64,000 nucleotides of DNA from Sinosporangium siamense (GCF_016863435.1 NZ_BOOW01000012.1:1-64000); one strand, 5' to 3'. Shown: positions 46,829 through 55,442, numbered from the stretch's first letter. Numbers and translations: made by a program. The notes: a model not told the origin generated them from the sequence alone.

Positions 46829-47383
46829 TCAGACCTCCTCGGTGATGAGAGTGCGGAGCCGGGCGAGGCAGCGGCCACGCGTCGGGCCGATGCTGCCGAC
46901 GGGCATGCCGAGGCGGATGGCAAGCGTGCGATAACCGGCGTCCGGTTCGGTGACGAGGAGCCGCAGCAGCGACTGGCAGGGTTCGCCGAGGGTGGCGACG
47001 GCCTGCCAGAGGCGTTCTCCCCGGTCGAGGGCGAGGACGGCGCCGACAGGGTCGTCGTCGGCGCCGGTTTCGGGGGTGTCGTCCGGCGGGTTGGGCTGGA
47101 GGTGTTCGCCGGATCGTTTGCGGAGTGTGCGCATGGCTTGATGTTTGACGGTGGTCGCCAGCCATGCGCCGACCGCGGCGGGATCACGGATGGTGTAGAG
47201 GTTTTCGACGAGCTTGAGCCAGGCGAACTGCACGATGTCCGCTGAGTCCTGCGCATTGAGGCCGTGAGCTCTGGCGATGTGCCAGAGGCGGGCGCCGTAG
47301 CGGTCGACGATCTCGGCCCAGGCCGTGGGGTCGTCCGCGGCGGCGTCGCGCAGCAGCTCGCCGGGGGTGCGGCCGGGGGCCAT
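46829..47383 (-). CDS. Sigma-70 family (ECF-like) RNA polymerase sigma factor
   Basis: This 184-residue alternative sigma factor starts at ATG 47383 with GGAAGG upstream. Region 2 (AEIVDRYGARLWHIARAHGL, DIVQFAWLKLVENLYTI) contains the -10 recognition helix. Region 4 (DAGYRTLAIRLGMPVGSIGP, TRGRCLARLRTLITEEV) carries the helix-turn-helix. It is 95 bp after the subtilase gene and directly before the accessory and CHAT genes, so one transcript may cover all four. No anti-sigma factor with a zinc or transmembrane motif is adjacent. The accessory protein may take that role. Target promoters unknown. Confidence 0.92.
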   Translation of the reverse strand: MAPGRTPGELLRDAAADDPTAWAEIVDRYGARLWHIARAHGLNAQDSADIVQFAWLKLVENLYTIRDPAAVGAWLATTVKHQAMRTLRKRSGEHLQPNPPDDTPETGADDDPVGAVLALDRGERLWQAVATLGEPCQSLLRLLVTEPDAGYRTLAIRLGMPVGSIGPTRGRCLARLRTLITEEV

Positions 47384-47478
47384 CAGGCCGCCTTCCCGAG
47401 GGTGGTGGGGCACCTCTTCTCCCCTGCTCACGTGGGGTGCGGCAAGTGTGCCGCGGTCCTTACGTCAGGGGCCAAACC

Positions 47479-48534
47479 CTAGCGACTGGCGGGGACCAGC
47501 ACCCCCAACTCGGGGATTTGCCGTGATCTGTGGGGATCAAGCACATGAGCAGCGGCTTCGCGGGCGGGCATGGTGCGGGCGGCGTCCGCGATGGCCCCGG
47601 TGACCAGCGCCGTCGCGAAGGAGGTGCCGCTCCAGCGTGCGTAGCCATCGAACTCGCCCCACTTCAGGTAGGAGCTGGCCAGCCATTCGCCTTGCGCACA
47701 TGCGTCGACCCATGGGCCAAATGCGGAGAAAGGTGCCCTTTCCTGCTCCGCCGTACCGACTGCCCCGACGGCCACGACGCTCGGCAGGGCGGCGGGCCAG
47801 AAGGGGCGTCTGCCCGCGGTGTTGCCGGCGCAGGCGACCACGACGGTGCCGGGGAGCGCGTCTACGGCTTCCGCGAGCAGGACGGGTGGCCGGTCGTCAT
47901 AGGTATGGCCGCCAAGGGAGAGATTGACCACCTGTGGTGGGTTGTCGCGCATGCGGGCGAGGGCGTGTAGAAGCGCCGCCTCGTCGGCGACCCCGTCGCT
48001 CGACAGCAGGCGGGACACGCGGAGTTGTACGCCGGGGGCCCGCCGGACCAGCAGCCCCGCGATGAAGGTGCCGTGCCCGGCCTGGGGGTCGAGTTCGCCG
48101 TCCCCGTCGGCGTCGGCGACCTCTTCGATGTCTCCGAGGTCCGCGGGACACCACGAGGTGCGCTCCCACCACGGATGGGGGGCGAGGCCGGTGTCCAGGA
48201 GGCAGACCGAGGTGCCTTCACCCGGTTCACGGCTCGGCGGGGGGATCGGGTCGGTGGGAAACGGCCGGCCCGCGGGGCCGCCCCAGAAGAGAGGCTGACC
48301 GACGAGGACGTGGTTGGGCGAGACGCGATGCCCTTGGTCGCTGAGCGTAGCCGCTAGGTCACACACGTCGACGCCTGGTGACAGGCGCATCCTGACAAAT
48401 CCATCGGCTTCGGATGCGGTCTCGACCCAGCGCTCCGTTACCTGGAGTGATCGTCGGTCGCCGATGAGCTGTCCTGTGCGGATAAGAGTGGGGGAGCCGG
48501 GGATGTGCTCGACGTGCCGGATGTCACGGTGCAT
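47479..48534 (-). CDS. Intracellular S8 (subtilisin-family) serine protease
   Basis: A 351-residue subtilase from ATG 48534, preceded by GGAGG five bases away; a longer frame to ATG 48684 is open but its extra residues look non-coding. Triad: Asp114 (SVCLLDTGLAPH), His154 (GHGTFIAGLL), Ser305 (SGTSFATALVTG), with oxyanion Asn238 (CAGNTAG). It has no signal peptide, unlike secreted subtilases, so it should act in the cytoplasm. An N-terminal ~100 residues of unknown fold may be a regulatory or prodomain. It heads the block with the sigma factor and CHAT protease. Activation trigger unknown. Confidence 0.9.
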   Translation of the reverse strand: MHRDIRHVEHIPGSPTLIRTGQLIGDRRSLQVTERWVETASEADGFVRMRLSPGVDVCDLAATLSDQGHRVSPNHVLVGQPLFWGGPAGRPFPTDPIPPPSREPGEGTSVCLLDTGLAPHPWWERTSWCPADLGDIEEVADADGDGELDPQAGHGTFIAGLLVRRAPGVQLRVSRLLSSDGVADEAALLHALARMRDNPPQVVNLSLGGHTYDDRPPVLLAEAVDALPGTVVVACAGNTAGRRPFWPAALPSVVAVGAVGTAEQERAPFSAFGPWVDACAQGEWLASSYLKWGEFDGYARWSGTSFATALVTGAIADAARTMPAREAAAHVLDPHRSRQIPELGVLVPASR

Positions 48535-48737
48535 CTGTGCCTCCAGAGGGTCAAGCGTTGGTGAGCTGGATCTTTCCCAGTTCTCATCCGTGTCAAGAGT
48601 CACTGACGCAACATCTAGGTATGCGCTTCCTCTGGTGTCCGGTCGCGACCGACGGTAGTCTCTCCTACAGTCACTTGTGATCATCCCAGTGTGAGGCCGT
48701 TGGGGAAGGCGCACCTCATACCGAAACGGGAGGTCCG

Positions 48738-49232
48738 GTGTCTGCTCGTGGCGTGCTTTACGTCCACTCGGCTCAGCCTGCGCTGTGCCCTCATATCGAA
48801 TGGGCGGTCGCAGGCGTCCTCGGCGTGCCCGTTGACCTTATGTGGACCCCGCAACCGGCCGCGCCCGGCACTTTGCGTGCGCAGGCCGAATGGGAGGGAC
48901 GTCCGGGAGTGGCGGCCGCCGTCACCTCCTCCCTGATGGGCTGGCAACGCATCCGTTTTGAGATCACCGAGGATGCCTCGCCGGGGATCGACGGCTCTCG
49001 CAACGCCTACACCCCGACCCTGGGCGCCTACACCGCGGTCGTCGGGGCCAACGGCGACATCCTTGTGCCCGAGGACCGATTGCGTTCCGCGATGCTTCTC
49101 GCCACGCAGGGGCGGGTGGTGCTTGAAGACGAGTTGGACAAACTTCTTGGCCGCCCCTGGGATGAGGAACTGGAGCCGTTCCGCTACGCGGGTGACGGCG
49201 CCCCGGTCCGCTGGCTGCACGCCGCCGTCTGA
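48738..49232 (+). CDS. DUF3145 domain protein
   Basis: This 164-residue protein of an actinobacterial family of unknown function is complete from GTG 48738 (GGGAGG four bases upstream). RGVLYVHSAQPALCPHIEWA and GWQRIRFEITEDASPGIDGS are conserved blocks, followed by LLATQGRVVLEDELDKLLGR and the C-terminal PWDEELEPFRYAGDGAPVRW. No catalytic motif, signal peptide or membrane segment. It is divergent from the S8 protease gene, with 203 bp between the starts. It is conserved across actinobacteria, so it probably has a core rather than accessory role. Confidence 0.92.
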   Translation: MSARGVLYVHSAQPALCPHIEWAVAGVLGVPVDLMWTPQPAAPGTLRAQAEWEGRPGVAAAVTSSLMGWQRIRFEITEDASPGIDGSRNAYTPTLGAYTAVVGANGDILVPEDRLRSAMLLATQGRVVLEDELDKLLGRPWDEELEPFRYAGDGAPVRWLHAAV

Positions 49233-49334
49233 CCGGCGACCGGCGCGACCCCGGCTGTCTCGGCGCGCCTTCCGAGCAGCCATTTTCCAACGTTGACCGT
49301 TTCCACGTTTCCACCGACCGGAGGATGACCTGGC

Positions 49335-50015
49335 ATGGGCACGCGCCCATATGTGCTGCTCAGTTGCGCCATGTCGCTTGACGGTCGCATCGACGACACC
49401 AGTCCCGACCGGCTCATGCTCTCCAACGAGGAGGACTTCGACCGGGTCGACGCCGTACGCGCCTCCTGTGACGCGATCCTCGTCGGGGCGGGCACCCTGC
49501 GGCGGGACAACCCCCGGTTGCTGATCCGCTCCGAGGCGCGGCGGCGGGAGCGCGTCGCGCGCGGCCTCCCGCAGCACCCCGCCAAGGTGACGCTGACGAC
49601 GACCGCCCGGCTCGATCCGTCAGGCCGGTTCTTCACCGGCGGCGACAGCGTCAAGATCGTCTATGCCGCCTCGCCCGCCGCCGACCGCCTCGCCGCCCGG
49701 CTCGCGGGCGTGGCCGAGGTGCGCGACGCCGGCGACCCCCTCGATCTGCGTAAGGCTCTCGCCGACCTGGCCGGCCGCGGCGTCGCCCGGCTGATGGTCG
49801 AGGGCGGCGGGGCGGTCCACACCGCCTTTCTCAAGGAGGGGCTGGTCGACGAGATCCAGCTCGCCGTCGCCCCGTTCTTCGTCGGCGACCCGGGTGCACC
49901 GGCGTTTGTCGGGGCGGGTCCCTTTCCGCAGAACGCACGCCGTCCGATGGAACTGGCGGAGGTGCGCAAGCTCGGCGACGTGGTCCTGCTGCGCTACCTC
50001 GTCGGTAAGATCTGA
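49335..50015 (+). CDS. RibD C-terminal/DHFR-like reductase
   Basis: This 226-residue cytoplasmic NADPH-dependent reductase is of the RibD C-terminal family (pyrimidine reductase in riboflavin synthesis, or a related pterin/pyrimidine reductase). YVLLSCAMSLDGRIDDTSPD, CDAILVGAGTLRRDNPRLLI and VARLMVEGGGAVHTAFLKEG are in order and give the substrate and NADPH contacts. ATG 49335 is followed by the deaminase and kinase genes in the same direction (44-bp gap, then 4-bp overlap), so it forms an operon. The family normally fuses to a deaminase in RibD; here it is split. Confidence 0.9.
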   Translation: MGTRPYVLLSCAMSLDGRIDDTSPDRLMLSNEEDFDRVDAVRASCDAILVGAGTLRRDNPRLLIRSEARRRERVARGLPQHPAKVTLTTTARLDPSGRFFTGGDSVKIVYAASPAADRLAARLAGVAEVRDAGDPLDLRKALADLAGRGVARLMVEGGGAVHTAFLKEGLVDEIQLAVAPFFVGDPGAPAFVGAGPFPQNARRPMELAEVRKLGDVVLLRYLVGKI

Positions 50016-50059
50016 TCTCATAAGATTCCGGGGTGAGGCAATCTGGGGAAGGTGACGGC

Positions 50060-50500
50060 GTGAACGACCACGATTGGCTGACTCTCGCCTGCGAGCTCGC
50101 CCGATCGTGCCCGCCCTCCGAGACCGCCTTCTCCGTCGGAGTGATCGTCGTCGCCCACGGCGGCAAGGAGATGGCCCGCGGCTTCTCCCGCGAGTCCGAC
50201 CCCCTCGATCACGCCGAGGAGGCCGCGCTCGCCAAGATCGACCCAGCCGACCCGCGGTTGCCCACCGCCACCGTCTACAGCAGCCTCGAACCCTGCGGCA
50301 AACGCAAGTCGCGCCCGCAGGCCTGTGCGCGCCTCATCGTCGGCAGCGGCATCCGCCGGGTCGTCATGGCGTGGCGTGAGCCCGACCTGTTCGTGGAGGG
50401 GCGCGGCGCCGAGGTGTTGTCCGCGGCGGGAGTCGTCGTGGTCGAGATGCCGGAGCTGGCCGATCTCGCGCGCAAACCCAACGCGCACCTGGTGCCGTGA
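50060..50500 (+). CDS. RibD N-terminal-like (dCMP/pyrimidine) deaminase
   Basis: A 146-residue zinc-dependent deaminase with the cytidine-deaminase fold. The zinc site is HAEEAALAKID (His and catalytic Glu) and EPCGKRKSRPQAC (two Cys). The usual RibD motif is PC...GRTPPC; here the loop is KRKSRPQA, so specificity may differ. GTG 50060 follows GAAGGTG; GTG 50033 is in frame but less likely. It lies between the reductase and the kinase, which suggests a purine or pyrimidine modification pathway or a salvage role beside, or instead of, riboflavin synthesis. No RibA, RibE or RibH are in the window. Confidence 0.88.
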   Translation: MNDHDWLTLACELARSCPPSETAFSVGVIVVAHGGKEMARGFSRESDPLDHAEEAALAKIDPADPRLPTATVYSSLEPCGKRKSRPQACARLIVGSGIRRVVMAWREPDLFVEGRGAEVLSAAGVVVVEMPELADLARKPNAHLVP

Positions 50501-51300
50501 GACGCTCCCTGCTGGAGCGGTTGCTGCCCGGCGACGCGTGGGGCGACCTCGAGGTACGGCGGGGCCAGTTCCACGAGGTGTTCCTCGGAGCCGAGCGTGT
50601 CGTGTGCTTCGCCCGCACCGCGGCGGCCTCGGCCCGCCTCCCGGGACGGGCGGAGACGCTGCGCTCGCTGGCCCGGCTGGACCTCGGTTTCAAGGTGCCG
50701 GTGCCGCTGGAGGAGGGCGACGGCTATCTGGTGCTCAGCCGGGTGCCCGGGAGTCCGCTCGCCCGGGAGGCGGTCGCGGATCCGGCGGTGGCCGTGCAGT
50801 ACTCCTCTTTGCTTGAGGCTCTGGCGAACGCCGGGGCCGCCGCCGCGCTGCCCCGTGCGGCTGAGGACCAGTGGCGGCGGTTCGCGTCGGATGTCCGCGC
50901 CGAGCTGTTCCCCCTGATGTCGCAGGCCGGACGGCGGCGGGCCGACGGCGAACTGGCCGCCGCGGAGGCCCTTCCCTGGACCACCGGCGCGCTTGTGCAC
51001 GGTGACCTGGGCGCGGAGAACGTGTTGTGGGAGACCGCCGGCGGTTCGCCGCGGCTGAGCGGGGTGATCGACTGGGACGAGGCCTCGCTGGGTGACCCGG
51101 CTGAGGACTTCGCGGCGATCGGGGCGAGCTACGGCGACGGCTTCCTGCACCGGGTGCTCGCGTCGAGCGGCCGGCTGGAAGGGGACCTGCTGGGGCGCAT
51201 CACCGCGATCCGCGGCACCTTCGCGCTGCAGCAGGCGTTGTACGCGAGCCGCGATGGGGATGAAGAGGAGATGGCGGACGGTCTGGCCGGTTACCAATGA
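50497..51300 (+). CDS. Aminoglycoside-phosphotransferase-family kinase
   Basis: This 267-residue phosphotransferase is of the APH/choline-kinase superfamily. The Brenner motif is LVHGDLGAENVLW and the metal loop GVIDWDEASLGDPAEDFAAI, both complete. GTG 50497 overlaps the deaminase stop. The N-lobe is shorter than in true APH enzymes but has the expected VVCFARTAAASARLPGRA region. As part of the split-RibD operon it may phosphorylate a pyrimidine-derived or sugar substrate. Antibiotic resistance is possible for the family but not favoured by context. Confidence 0.88.
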   Translation: MRRSLLERLLPGDAWGDLEVRRGQFHEVFLGAERVVCFARTAAASARLPGRAETLRSLARLDLGFKVPVPLEEGDGYLVLSRVPGSPLAREAVADPAVAVQYSSLLEALANAGAAAALPRAAEDQWRRFASDVRAELFPLMSQAGRRRADGELAAAEALPWTTGALVHGDLGAENVLWETAGGSPRLSGVIDWDEASLGDPAEDFAAIGASYGDGFLHRVLASSGRLEGDLLGRITAIRGTFALQQALYASRDGDEEEMADGLAGYQ

Positions 51301-51431
51301 AACTGGTTATCATGTGCAGCGGATGAAGTGCCCTGCTTGGTGGGTTCGTGGCTCTTCCTCACTTCTGAGCCATAGACCGGGTGCATTGTCCGATCTAGCG
51401 TGAATGTGGCAATCGTCGTCATGGAGGTGTC

Positions 51432-51818
51432 ATGTCACTGACTGTTCCTGCGGAACTGATTGACCAGGCACGTGATGGGAAGGTGGAGCACGCCGCCTTT
51501 GTGGACTGTGTCCGTACCTCACTCCCGTACGCATGGGGCGTGGTCGTCAGGCTCGTCGACGACCTGCGCTCCGGCGACGCCGACTTCGCCGACAACCAAC
51601 TCTCCCCACCCGACCAGGCCTCCTACGGCCAACTCTTCAGGATGATGGCCAGCGACTCGATCCGCGGCGCCGTCGAACAACACTTCGGCGTACGCCTAGC
51701 CTTCCAGAACTGCTGCCGCGCCGCGGTATTCCGCCCCGAAGCCCACGCCGCCTACGCCGACTTCATCACCCCCGAAGCCCAAATCCTCAACCAGCGTCCA
51801 GAGCTCATCGACTGCTGA
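51432..51818 (+). CDS. SCO5389-like small protein
   Basis: This 128-residue conserved actinobacterial protein resembles the SCO5389 family. AAFVDCVRTSLPYAWGVVVR and FADNQLSPPDQASYGQLFRM, then HFGVRLAFQNCCRAAVF, are the family blocks. Several cysteines (C33 region, CC at about 93, terminal DC) are conserved in position. Soluble, no signal. ATG 51432 follows GGAGG. Function unknown. A strong terminator follows 10 bp after the stop. Confidence 0.9.
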   Translation: MSLTVPAELIDQARDGKVEHAAFVDCVRTSLPYAWGVVVRLVDDLRSGDADFADNQLSPPDQASYGQLFRMMASDSIRGAVEQHFGVRLAFQNCCRAAVFRPEAHAAYADFITPEAQILNQRPELIDC

Positions 51819-51828
51819 CTCCCAGCGC

Positions 51829-51860
51829 CCTGGGGCCCCGCCGTACGGCGGGGCCCCAGG
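51829..51860 (+). terminator. Strong palindromic terminator
   Basis: A perfect 14-bp stem (CCTGGGGCCCCGCC with GGCGGGGCCCCAGG) and loop GTAC, 32 bp in all, 10 bp after the stop of the SCO5389-like gene. Its centre also holds the GCCGTAC word seen in other intergenic regions. Confidence 0.9.
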
Positions 51861-52060
51861 CGTTTGGTGAAGATTGTCGCGACACTCCTGTACGAAGGAG
51901 GCGGTCGTCGTGCATGGCGGTGTAGCGGATTGAATGGTTATGGTCGCCTGGAGGGCATGCACGTCGGTCATAGGCATGGGTGTGCTGTCTATAAACAGAC
52001 AACACGCCTGCTGGAGTTGATAGTTTGGCAGCCATGAAGGCTGAGGCCAGGAGCGTTGAG

Positions 52061-52639
52061 ATGACGGACCCATCATTGCCGGGTTGGTTGTTTCCGCCCG
52101 AACAGGGATTCTTCGCTCAGGATCTCGATCACATTCCGGAACTGCCTCCGCACACTGAGTTGATTGATGGAAGCTTGGTCTTCGTGAGCCCTCAAGCCAG
52201 CTTTCACACGGTGACGCTGTTCCTGCTGGAACGCGAGCTGCATCGCGCCACCTCGACGGCATACCGTGTGCGCCGGGAGATGAGCGTCACCCTCGCGCCA
52301 CGTCAACGTCCGGAGCCCGACCTGGTGGTTGTCCACGCGTCGGCGTTGAAGGCACCGGAGCAGACGACCTTCCAGGCTCAGGACGTGGTGCTCACGGTTG
52401 AAGTCGTGTCACCGGAGTCCGAGTTGAGGGATCGAGAGCGTAAGCCTCAGCTTTATGCCGCGGCTGGCATTCCGCACTTTTGGCGTGTGGAGAATGTGTC
52501 AGGACATCCCACGGTATATGTCTACGAACTCGACCCTGCGCTGCGCAGCTACGTGCCTACCGGCATCTACCACGCCAAGCTGCAAGTCTCGGTGCCGTTC
52601 GACATCGACATCGATCTGACCGAGGTCGACAACTTCTGA
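52061..52639 (+). CDS. Uma2-family (DUF820) endonuclease-like protein
   Basis: A 192-residue protein of the restriction-endonuclease fold. ELIDGSLVFVSPQASFHTVT is the conserved head, EPDLVVVHASALKAPE carries the Asp and EVVSPESELRDRERKPQLYA the Glu/Lys of the PD-(D/E)XK site, and AAGIPHFWRVE follows. ATG 52061 is chosen for AGGAG seven bases upstream; earlier in-frame starts exist at 52034 and 52025. Such genes are abundant in actinobacteria, mostly of unknown role. The element at 53131-56660 starts 490 bp downstream. Confidence 0.9.
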   Translation: MTDPSLPGWLFPPEQGFFAQDLDHIPELPPHTELIDGSLVFVSPQASFHTVTLFLLERELHRATSTAYRVRREMSVTLAPRQRPEPDLVVVHASALKAPEQTTFQAQDVVLTVEVVSPESELRDRERKPQLYAAAGIPHFWRVENVSGHPTVYVYELDPALRSYVPTGIYHAKLQVSVPFDIDIDLTEVDNF

Positions 52640-53130
52640 ACAGCTCCGCAGCATCGGCAGCCTTCGGCCTGTTCTGCGGACTTCCGCACCTTGACCCGAT
52701 AGTTCCCCGAGGGCGACCTCGCGTCTGAGGAGCCGCACGTGGTCCGGCTTGGCGCGACACCCATGCTTGGCTTGATGTGGCTGTCGGATGCCGCTCCAAC
52801 TCGGCGGGCCTGCGGCCCTGGCTGAACGCCACCGGTCCGGTACGGCGGAGCGCGCCCTCCGGGCGAGCGAGGGCAAGGAGCTGCTCGACCGGCTGGCCGG
52901 GTGCTCGCGGCCTTGGCCATGTCCGCGACATGTGACCTCGGTGCTTTGCCGTACAGGCGTGAGGGGACTGCTGGCACCCGTGGGAAGGCAGGCGGTCTCT
53001 CCTCACTGGAAGAGCCGGGGCGGCCCGTGCCAACAGGACCGCATGGCTGTGCCCCCGGCCGGTGCTGGGCGGAGGTGCGGTGAGGTGTGGAGGAATGGGG
53101 CTAGGAATATTGCTGTGTGACTTAGAAGCA
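52640..53130. other. Intergenic region, no gene
   Basis: 491 bp of GC-rich sequence without a supported gene. One GCCGTAC motif lies at 52948-52954 (GTGCTTTGCCGTACAGG) and an inverse copy near 52838-52847. Short frames on both strands lack ribosome-binding sites. The tRNA-derived fragment follows at once. Confidence 0.45.
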
Positions 53131-53180
53131 CTCGCATTACAAGCGAGGGGTCACTGGTTCGAACCCAGTAGCGCCCACCA
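53131..53180 (+). other. Left attachment-like site: tRNA-Val(UAC) 3' half
   Basis: The anticodon arm (CTCGC, loop ATTACAA with TAC at the anticodon, GCGAG), T-arm and CCA end match a tRNA-Val 3' half. The 5' acceptor and D-arm are absent or too degraded to pair with GCGCCC, so this is not a functional tRNA gene. It shares a 26-bp perfect core (53137-53162) with 56617-56642. Confidence 0.75.
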
Positions 53181-53236
53181 GGACAAACACCCTGTCCGCA
53201 AGATCACGAACCGGGCATGAGTGACTAACTGGGTGA

Positions 53237-54222
53237 CTAAGCCTCTAGGGCGTTGGCGAAGATCTGGTCCATGGCCGTCGCACCCTTGTCCAAGACGGGG
53301 CGGATCTGCTTTCGGCGCTGTTGAGCCCCACCCTGTCGATGATCTTGCTGATAGCACGACGAACGTTGTGGGCGCTCAACGGCGTTCCCGTTGAGGTGCG
53401 GAACACAAAACTCTCTTCGGTGCATGCCTGACTCTTCGCCTCCTGCTCTTGCCATAGTTCCCGCAGCGCCTCTAGGCACCGTTCGGGAAGCATCAGGGAA
53501 CGACGGGACTTAGCGGTCTTGGTATCTCCCTTCTGCCGCACAGACCGCCACACGTAGACGGCGAACTCCTTGTGTTCCCATCCCGCATGGGTGACCGGGA
53601 GCCATGTCCCACGCGACTCGTCGAACGCCACGACATGGGACCACTGGAGAGCCCGCAACTCCTCGGTACGGGCACCGGTCAGCAGTGAGAGCACCACATA
53701 CGCTTGCATACGAGAAGTGGCCTTCTCGGCGCTCTCAATGATGGCGACGGCTTGCGCAAGTGTGAGCGCCTTCGAGTCACGGCCCGCGCGTCCCTCGGGC
53801 ACATCGCACAGCTCCACGACGTTCCGCTTCACCTTGTCGCGACGCATGGCGCCCTTGACCGACCTGTTGAGGATGCCATGTATCAGCTTGAGGGACCGTG
53901 TGCTGAGTTGGCTTGTCCTACCCGCAAGCCATTGATCGACATCCTCAACCGATAGGTCGCGCAGCTTGCGAGCCCCAAGGGCTGAGATCACATGGGTCTT
54001 GGCGAAGGTGGTGTACATCTTGACCGTGTTTGCGGAACGTCCGCCAAGTCCATGCTCAAGCCAGTACGCGACGGCATCGGCCACGGTGTAGCTCGTCGGG
54101 GCTAGGGCCAGTCCGTCCTCGTGGTCGCGGAAGACGTCCTTGAGCTTCGTCTTGGCTTCGGTCTTGGTTCGGCCGCTGGCCTTCTTGACGATCCGCTTTC
54201 CGGCAGACCGGTACGAGATCGC
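53237..54222 (-). pseudogene. Truncated, catalytically dead tyrosine integrase
   Basis: A phage/AICE-type integrase. In frame from 54222 it shows the N-terminal DNA-binding region (AGKRIVKKASGRTKTEAKTK), core-binding helices from about 54080 (GTG 54084 is the first start), and the first catalytic motif in LLTGARTEELRALQW. The C-terminus then reaches GLNSAE and shifts frame. The other frame continues RPVLDKGATAMDQIFANALE, the normal tail, stopping at 53237. The block between, which should hold HxxR and the nucleophilic Tyr, is missing, so it cannot recombine DNA. The 5' end also stops at an in-frame TAG at 54223-54225, so both ends are damaged. Confidence 0.8.
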
Positions 54223-54307
54223 CTACGGAGGGGAGATCGCCGACGACCCGCATGCTCTGTTCTCGCCCGAGGAACTTGCCGAAGAGGGGATAGCCCTGGT
54301 GATCTAG
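54195..54307 (+). pseudogene. Orphan 3' fragment of an unknown gene, opposite strand
   Basis: The plus strand reads DRYEIAYGGEIADDPHALFS, then PEELAEEGIALVI, to TAG 54305-54307, with good coding character. It has no start and meets the inverted integrase 5' end near 54195-54225. The two frames share the sequence at the breakpoint, so the join could be the scar of a rearrangement. Family not recognised. Confidence 0.45.
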
Positions 54308-55055
54308 GGCGGTTCAAAGTTTCTTCACTGGTTCAAGGCGGCGGCGCTTCGCACCGCCGCATGCGGCCCTTACCTGCCCTGCCCCCGCGAGCTGCGGCCT
54401 TCGGCCGGTCTCGCGAGGCAGCAGGACGGGCCGCTTCGCCGTACACAGCACCCGCCACGTGAACCGAACGCGCCGACCGTCGGAGCCCCGCCGCCTAGAT
54501 TCGGCTTCGAGTATCGACCACTGTGCCGCCGAGCCCCTCGTGTCGTCCAGGGGTACGTCTACCTACAGCACTACGATCGCCACGGGATGGTTGAGCACCG
54601 CACGGGCTAGGGGCGATCGCCGGTCCAGGACTTCGTTCCTCAGCCCCGGCCCCCCGAGACATGTGGTTGCCCTTTGTCGCCAATGACACCTATTGCCGTT
54701 TTGCCGATAGGCCAGCGCGAGCAGTCACCCGTCATCGGTCGCGGGTAGCTCGCTCACATGAACGGTCTTGAGGATCAGCCGCTACGCCGCCGGCCCTGCC
54801 GCTTCGCGGCCCCTCCGGGGTGCTTCGCATCGGCGCCGGCCGCTCTGCTCTGATCTGCGGCAGGCTTCCCCCAGTTCGGTTATGGCGAGTAGTTTCTATC
54901 CCTCCCCGGCAACGCAGAGCGGCAACTCCGGTAGCCGCGCCGGGGAGGGGCAGCCCAGGGGAGACAGTCACGTAACCCCTGGCGTTCGGCATCAGGCGGA
55001 CACCTCCGGATCCGCCGAGCCGCTCGGAAGAAGACCTTGCTGTGTCAGAGACGCC
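54308..55055. other. Element interior with hairpin, no supported gene
   Basis: 748 bp without a clear gene. A terminator-like stem CCTCCCCGGC/GCCGGGGAGG (54901-54948) lies here. A plus-strand coding-like stretch ending at TAG 54611 reads QGYVYLQHYDRHGMVEHRTG; it may be another gene tail, at low confidence. A GCCGTAC motif is at 54438-54444. Confidence 0.4.
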
Positions 55056-55442
55056 TTAGAACCCCTCGTCATCGTCGTCGTACTCGGGTGGGCAGTCGGG
55101 GTTTCCGCACGCGGGGACCACCACGACGGCGGGTCCGTCGTCGATGACGTCCATGCGCACCCGGGCGCGCTCGTGGTCCAGGTCCAGCAGGACCGTGACC
55201 ACTCCATGTTTGGACAGGGAGTGCGTGACCGCGTTCGTCACGAGTTCGCTGGTCAGCAGGACGACCACGTCACTCGTCTCGGCTGCCACCTGCTCCAGTT
55301 CCAGGAAGTTACGCACCCACCGTCGTACGCAGCCCACCTGAGAAGGTGAGCCGGGTACATCGGTACGGCGGGGAAACGGGTATCCGTGCCGCATTCTTGC
55401 CGGATGGGCTTGATCGCCCCAGCCGACCCCAATCACTCTCAT
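55056..55442 (-). CDS. RsbW-like ATP-binding (anti-sigma/GHKL) protein
   Basis: A 128-residue HATPase_c_2 protein of the anti-sigma regulatory factor type. The N-box is LLTSELVTNAVTHS, and the G1 box appears as VIDDGPAVVV, with the Asp and following Gly present. ATG 55442 follows GGGTGG; the frame is open upstream. The acidic C-terminus (EYDDDDEGF) is unusual. It is divergent from the GntR gene and may be co-controlled with it. Partner proteins are not present; function beyond ATP-binding and protein contact is unknown. Confidence 0.8.
   Translation of the reverse strand: MRVIGVGWGDQAHPARMRHGYPFPRRTDVPGSPSQVGCVRRWVRNFLELEQVAAETSDVVVLLTSELVTNAVTHSLSKHGVVTVLLDLDHERARVRMDVIDDGPAVVVVPACGNPDCPPEYDDDDEGF

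Noticed and set aside
50497-51300. Antibiotic resistance gene (aminoglycoside phosphotransferase)
   Set aside because: Family membership is real, but the operon context with deaminase and reductase does not support a resistance role.
53096-53180. Complete tRNA-Val gene
   Set aside because: The anticodon and T arms are fine, but the 5' sequence does not pair with the 3' acceptor strand and the D-arm is missing; treated as an att-like fragment.
54490-54611. Plus-strand coding-like tail (GYVYLQHYDRHGMVEHRTG)
   Set aside because: Plausible gene remnant, but too short and without a family match; mentioned only in the gap entry.
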